From contig NZ_JAVDWH010000001.1 in assembly GCF_031457275.1 (NCBI RefSeq), forward strand, positions 124,001 to 188,000: a stretch of DNA of 64,000 nucleotides. Reading direction: 5' to 3'. Of the stretch, positions 61,417 through 64,000 are shown in pieces. The position numbers and the translations under genes are program-made. Source of the stretch: Aeromicrobium panaciterrae (GTDB taxonomy: Bacteria > Actinomycetota > Actinomycetes > Propionibacteriales > Nocardioidaceae). The notes beneath the pieces are model-generated. The model was given only the letters and a program-made list of their open reading frames with translations. It ran no database searches and was not told the origin of the DNA. The number at the start of each line of letters is the position of its first letter. The first letter of the stretch is position 1.

Positions 61417-62969
61417 CCACCCGGCCGGCAAGCCTCACGCCGGAGTTCCTGGACAGCCTGGTCAAGCGCGTACCCGGCAGCACCGGCAACACCTGGAAGC
61501 TGACTGAGGTCTACACCGGCGATCTGCTGGTCGAGCTGCCTCAGTCGTCCGAGGCCGACATCGTCAAGGCGAGTGCTGACGCACGTGCTGCCCAGGAGAT
61601 CTGGGGCTCGTGGTCGGTCAAGAAGCGCCTTGGCGTGATGAAGAAGTTCCACCGCCTCGTGATCGACAACCAGATGCTGATCACCGACCTCATCCAGGCC
61701 GAGAGCGGCAAGAACCGTCGGATGGCGTTCGAAGAGTCTTGCGACATCCCGATGGGCACGAGCCACTACATCAAGCGCGCGCCCAAGCTGCTCAAGGACA
61801 GCAAGCACGCGGGTCCGGTTCCGTTCCTGTCGAACTCGACCGAGGTCCGTCGCCCCAAGGGTGTCGTCGCAATCATCGCGCCGTGGAACTTCCCGTTCGC
61901 GACTGGCGTCTCTGACACCATCCCGGCGCTGATCGCTGGCAATGCTGTCCTGCTCAAGCCCGACAACAAGACCGCGCTGTCTCCGCTGTTCGGCATCCAG
62001 CTCCTCGAAGAGGCTGGCATTCCGCCCGGCCTCGTTCAGGTCATCTGCGGCGAGGGCCCCGATGTCGGCGGCCCAATGCTGGCCAACGCCAACTACGTCA
62101 TGTTCACCGGTTCGACGGCGACTGGCCGCGTCATCGGTGAGCTCGCCGGCAAGAACCTCATCGGCGCCTGCCTTGAGCTCGGCGGCAAGAACCCGATGCT
62201 CGTTCTCGAGGACGCCAACATCGACGAAGCCGTACACGCGGCCCTGTTCGGCAGCTTCGGCAACTCCGGCCAGATCTGCATGCACATCGAGCGTCTCTAC
62301 ATCCACGACTCGATCTACGACGAGTTCCGCGACAAGTTCGTGGCCGAGACGCAGAAGCTCAACGTCAGCGCCGCGTACGACTTCCTGCCTGACATGGGCT
62401 CGCTCGTGTCGGTCGATCACAAGGACCGCGTCGTCTCGCACGTCGAGGACGCCAAGGCGAAGGGCGCAAAGGTCCTCACGGGCGGCAACGCGCGCCCCGA
62501 CCTCGGCCCCGCGTTCTTCGAGCCGACGATCCTCGAGGGTGTCACCAAGGACATGCTCGCTGGCGCGACAGAGACGTTCGGTCCGGTTGTTGGCCTCTAC
62601 CGCTTCAAGACTGAGGACGAGGGCATCGCTCTTGCCAACGACACCGACTACGGACTCAATGCCTCGGTCTGGAGCAAGGACCTGAACCACGCCGGTGAGG
62701 TTGCTCGCCGCATCGATTCGGGCAACGTCAACATCAACGACATCCTTGCGACCGCTTACGCCTCGAAGGGCACACCCTCGGGTGGCCTGAAGCAGTCCGG
62801 TGTCGGCGCCCGCCACGGAGACCAGGGACTGCTCAAGTACACCGACGCGCAGAACATCGGCGTACTCAAGAAGCAGGTCATGGGGCCGCAGGGCAAGCAG
62901 ACGTACGACGCGTACGCCAAGCAGACCCAGACCTCGCTCAAGATCATGCGCAAAACTCGCCTCCGCTAA
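61413..62969 (+). CDS. Aldehyde dehydrogenase (succinic-semialdehyde-dehydrogenase-like)
   Basis: ATG 61413 overlaps the GMC stop by 4 bases, and the product has 518 residues. Cys289 in 'NSGQICMH' is the nucleophile and 'ACLELGGKNPM' holds the general base Glu. 'IAPWNFPF' and 'FTGSTATGRVI' bind NAD(P). Its closest family by feel is the GabD/Ald group. Coupled to the GMC oxidoreductase, it would carry an alcohol to the acid through the aldehyde. Confidence 0.9.
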   Translation: MTTRPASLTPEFLDSLVKRVPGSTGNTWKLTEVYTGDLLVELPQSSEADIVKASADARAAQEIWGSWSVKKRLGVMKKFHRLVIDNQMLITDLIQAESGKNRRMAFEESCDIPMGTSHYIKRAPKLLKDSKHAGPVPFLSNSTEVRRPKGVVAIIAPWNFPFATGVSDTIPALIAGNAVLLKPDNKTALSPLFGIQLLEEAGIPPGLVQVICGEGPDVGGPMLANANYVMFTGSTATGRVIGELAGKNLIGACLELGGKNPMLVLEDANIDEAVHAALFGSFGNSGQICMHIERLYIHDSIYDEFRDKFVAETQKLNVSAAYDFLPDMGSLVSVDHKDRVVSHVEDAKAKGAKVLTGGNARPDLGPAFFEPTILEGVTKDMLAGATETFGPVVGLYRFKTEDEGIALANDTDYGLNASVWSKDLNHAGEVARRIDSGNVNINDILATAYASKGTPSGGLKQSGVGARHGDQGLLKYTDAQNIGVLKKQVMGPQGKQTYDAYAKQTQTSLKIMRKTRLR

Positions 62970-64000
62970 TGATCCGCACAGCGGTGTGGGGTACCGGGAA
63001 CGTCGGTCGCGCGTCCATTCGTGCGGTCGACGCTCATCCCGAGCTCGACCTCACTGCGGTGATCGTGCACAACCCCGAGAAGGTCGGCAAGGACGCGGGC
63101 GATCTGTCCGACGTCGGTCGCACCCTCGGCGTCGCTGCCACGGACGACATCGATGGCACGCTCGCGGGCATTGATGCGCTCGTCTATGCGGCATCCGGCG
63201 AGATCCGTCCCGAAGAGGCACTCGCTGACATCAACAAGGCGATCGCTCTCGGCATCGTCGCCGTCACGCCGTCGCTCTACGGGATGTACGACCCCGACTC
63301 AGCTCCCGCGGAGTTCCGCGATCCAATCCTTGCTGCGGTCAAGGAAGGCGGAGGCTCACTCTTCGTCTCCGGCATTGACCCGGGTTGGGGCAACGACATC
63401 CTGCCCGTGCTGATCAGCGGCCTGGCTTCGACGATCGACCAGATCCGCTGCCAGGAAATCTTCGACTACACGACGTACGACCAGCAGGACTCCGTACGTT
63501 TCCTGATCGGCATGGGTGAGCCCATGGACTACGAACCGCCGATGGTGGCTCCGACGATCCCGTCGATGGTGTGGGGCGGCCAGGTGCGGCTCATTGCCAA
63601 GGCGCTCGGCGTCGAGGTCGACGAGATCACCGAACACGTCGAACGCCGCGCATTGGACGAGACCGTCGAGAACGCAGCGATGGGCACGTTCGAGAAGGGC
63701 ACCCAGGGCGCATTGCGCTTCGAGGTGCAGGGCGTCATCGACGGCGAGGTCAAGATCATCGTCGAGCACGTCACCCGCATCCACCCCGACTGCGCACCCG
63801 ACTGGCCCTCACCGCCCGATGGCGGCGATGGCGCCCACCGCGTCATCATCGAAGGTCGTCCGCGCATCGAGGTCAACGTCGAAGCAACCGACGAAGGTGG
63901 CAACCGCGCTTCAGGCGGCAACGCCACGGCCGTCGGCCGCATCGTCAACTCGATCCCCTGGCTCAAGGACAACGAGCCCGGTCTGTACGACGCACTCCAG
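62969..64000 (+). CDS. Dihydrodipicolinate-reductase-like NAD(P) oxidoreductase (3' truncated by window)
   Basis: ATG 62969 shares its A with the TAA of the aldehyde dehydrogenase gene (TAATG), and the frame is open to base 64000 (344 codons). 'AVWGTGNVGRASIRAV' is the Rossmann motif. The rest matches the DapB-like proteins often annotated as 2,4-diaminopentanoate-dehydrogenase-type. 'GIDPGWGNDILPV' is a second conserved patch. The role in the sterol operon is unknown. Confidence 0.83.
   Translation, partial: MIRTAVWGTGNVGRASIRAVDAHPELDLTAVIVHNPEKVGKDAGDLSDVGRTLGVAATDDIDGTLAGIDALVYAASGEIRPEEALADINKAIALGIVAVTPSLYGMYDPDSAPAEFRDPILAAVKEGGGSLFVSGIDPGWGNDILPVLISGLASTIDQIRCQEIFDYTTYDQQDSVRFLIGMGEPMDYEPPMVAPTIPSMVWGGQVRLIAKALGVEVDEITEHVERRALDETVENAAMGTFEKGTQGALRFEVQGVIDGEVKIIVEHVTRIHPDCAPDWPSPPDGGDGAHRVIIEGRPRIEVNVEATDEGGNRASGGNATAVGRIVNSIPWLKDNEPGLYDALQ

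Noticed and set aside
61227-62816. Long minus-strand open frame (about 529 codons) opposite the aldehyde dehydrogenase
   Set aside because: It is a mirror of a well-supported gene; its composition (many Val, Asp, Arg, Glu and Leu) and lack of motifs are typical of antisense frames at high GC.

Overview
The window reads as a high-GC actinobacterial chromosome segment. Starts are often GTG or TTG, genes are packed with 4-base stop/start overlaps, and the content is typically actinobacterial: an Mce transporter, an F420-type nitroreductase family member, WS/DGAT and many FadD/FadE proteins. The best guess is a sterol-degrading member of the Nocardioidaceae or a related family (Nocardioides/Aeromicrobium-like). 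This is inferred from gene content only, because no rRNA or marker gene is present. No tRNA, rRNA, CRISPR array, insertion sequence or replication origin was seen, and no stretch over 300 bases lacks a gene.

Region 1 (1-10.2 kb) is mixed. It holds the tail of a PlsC-type acyltransferase and a secreted metallophosphatase whose C-terminal half is about 17 copies of a 21-residue repeat. A ferredoxin reductase/acyl desaturase pair (Rv3230c/DesA3-like) sits behind a DesT-like palindrome. Small enzymes follow (Ddn-like, VOC, methyltransferase), then an uncharacterised glycosyltransferase, methyltransferase and alpha/alpha-toroid operon.

Region 2 (10.3-28.5 kb) is a sterol uptake and early catabolism island close to the mce4 region of Mycobacterium tuberculosis. 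One minus-strand unit is fdxD-hsd4A-SDR. A long minus-strand array runs kshA-orf99-kshB-yrbE4A-yrbE4B-mce4A-F followed by two Mce-associated membrane proteins. Divergent plus-strand genes are the fadE26/fadE27 (chsE4/chsE5) pair and fadD17.

Region 3 (28.5-41.5 kb) holds two minus-strand operons, each behind a strong KstR-type palindrome. One carries a hydrolase, an acyltransferase, FadD, WS/DGAT and a second hydrolase (lipid or steryl ester handling). The other is a LIV-type ABC transporter with fused permeases plus two envelope proteins of unknown function.

Region 4 (41.5-64 kb) continues sterol catabolism. It holds a nitronate-monooxygenase-like gene, divergent fadD19/echA19, a TetR/FAD-oxidoreductase module and divergent fadD8/kstD. 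The kstD operon adds a DUF1295 membrane reductase, an FAD oxidoreductase and a ketosteroid-isomerase-like protein. After it come a DUF35 protein with ltp4 and ltp3, then divergent cyp125/fadA5 with GMC oxidoreductase, aldehyde dehydrogenase and a reductase running off the window end.

The parts fit one physiology. Mce4, and perhaps the LIV-type porter, import sterols. CYP125, FadD19, ChsE4/5, EchA19, Hsd4A, FadA5 and Ltp3/4 shorten the side chain. KshAB and KstD open the rings. Nine sites matching the KstR consensus TNNAACNNGTTNNA, fully or with one mismatch, sit at the promoters and tie the island into one regulon. The kstR gene and the ring-cleavage genes (hsa, ipd) are not in this window.
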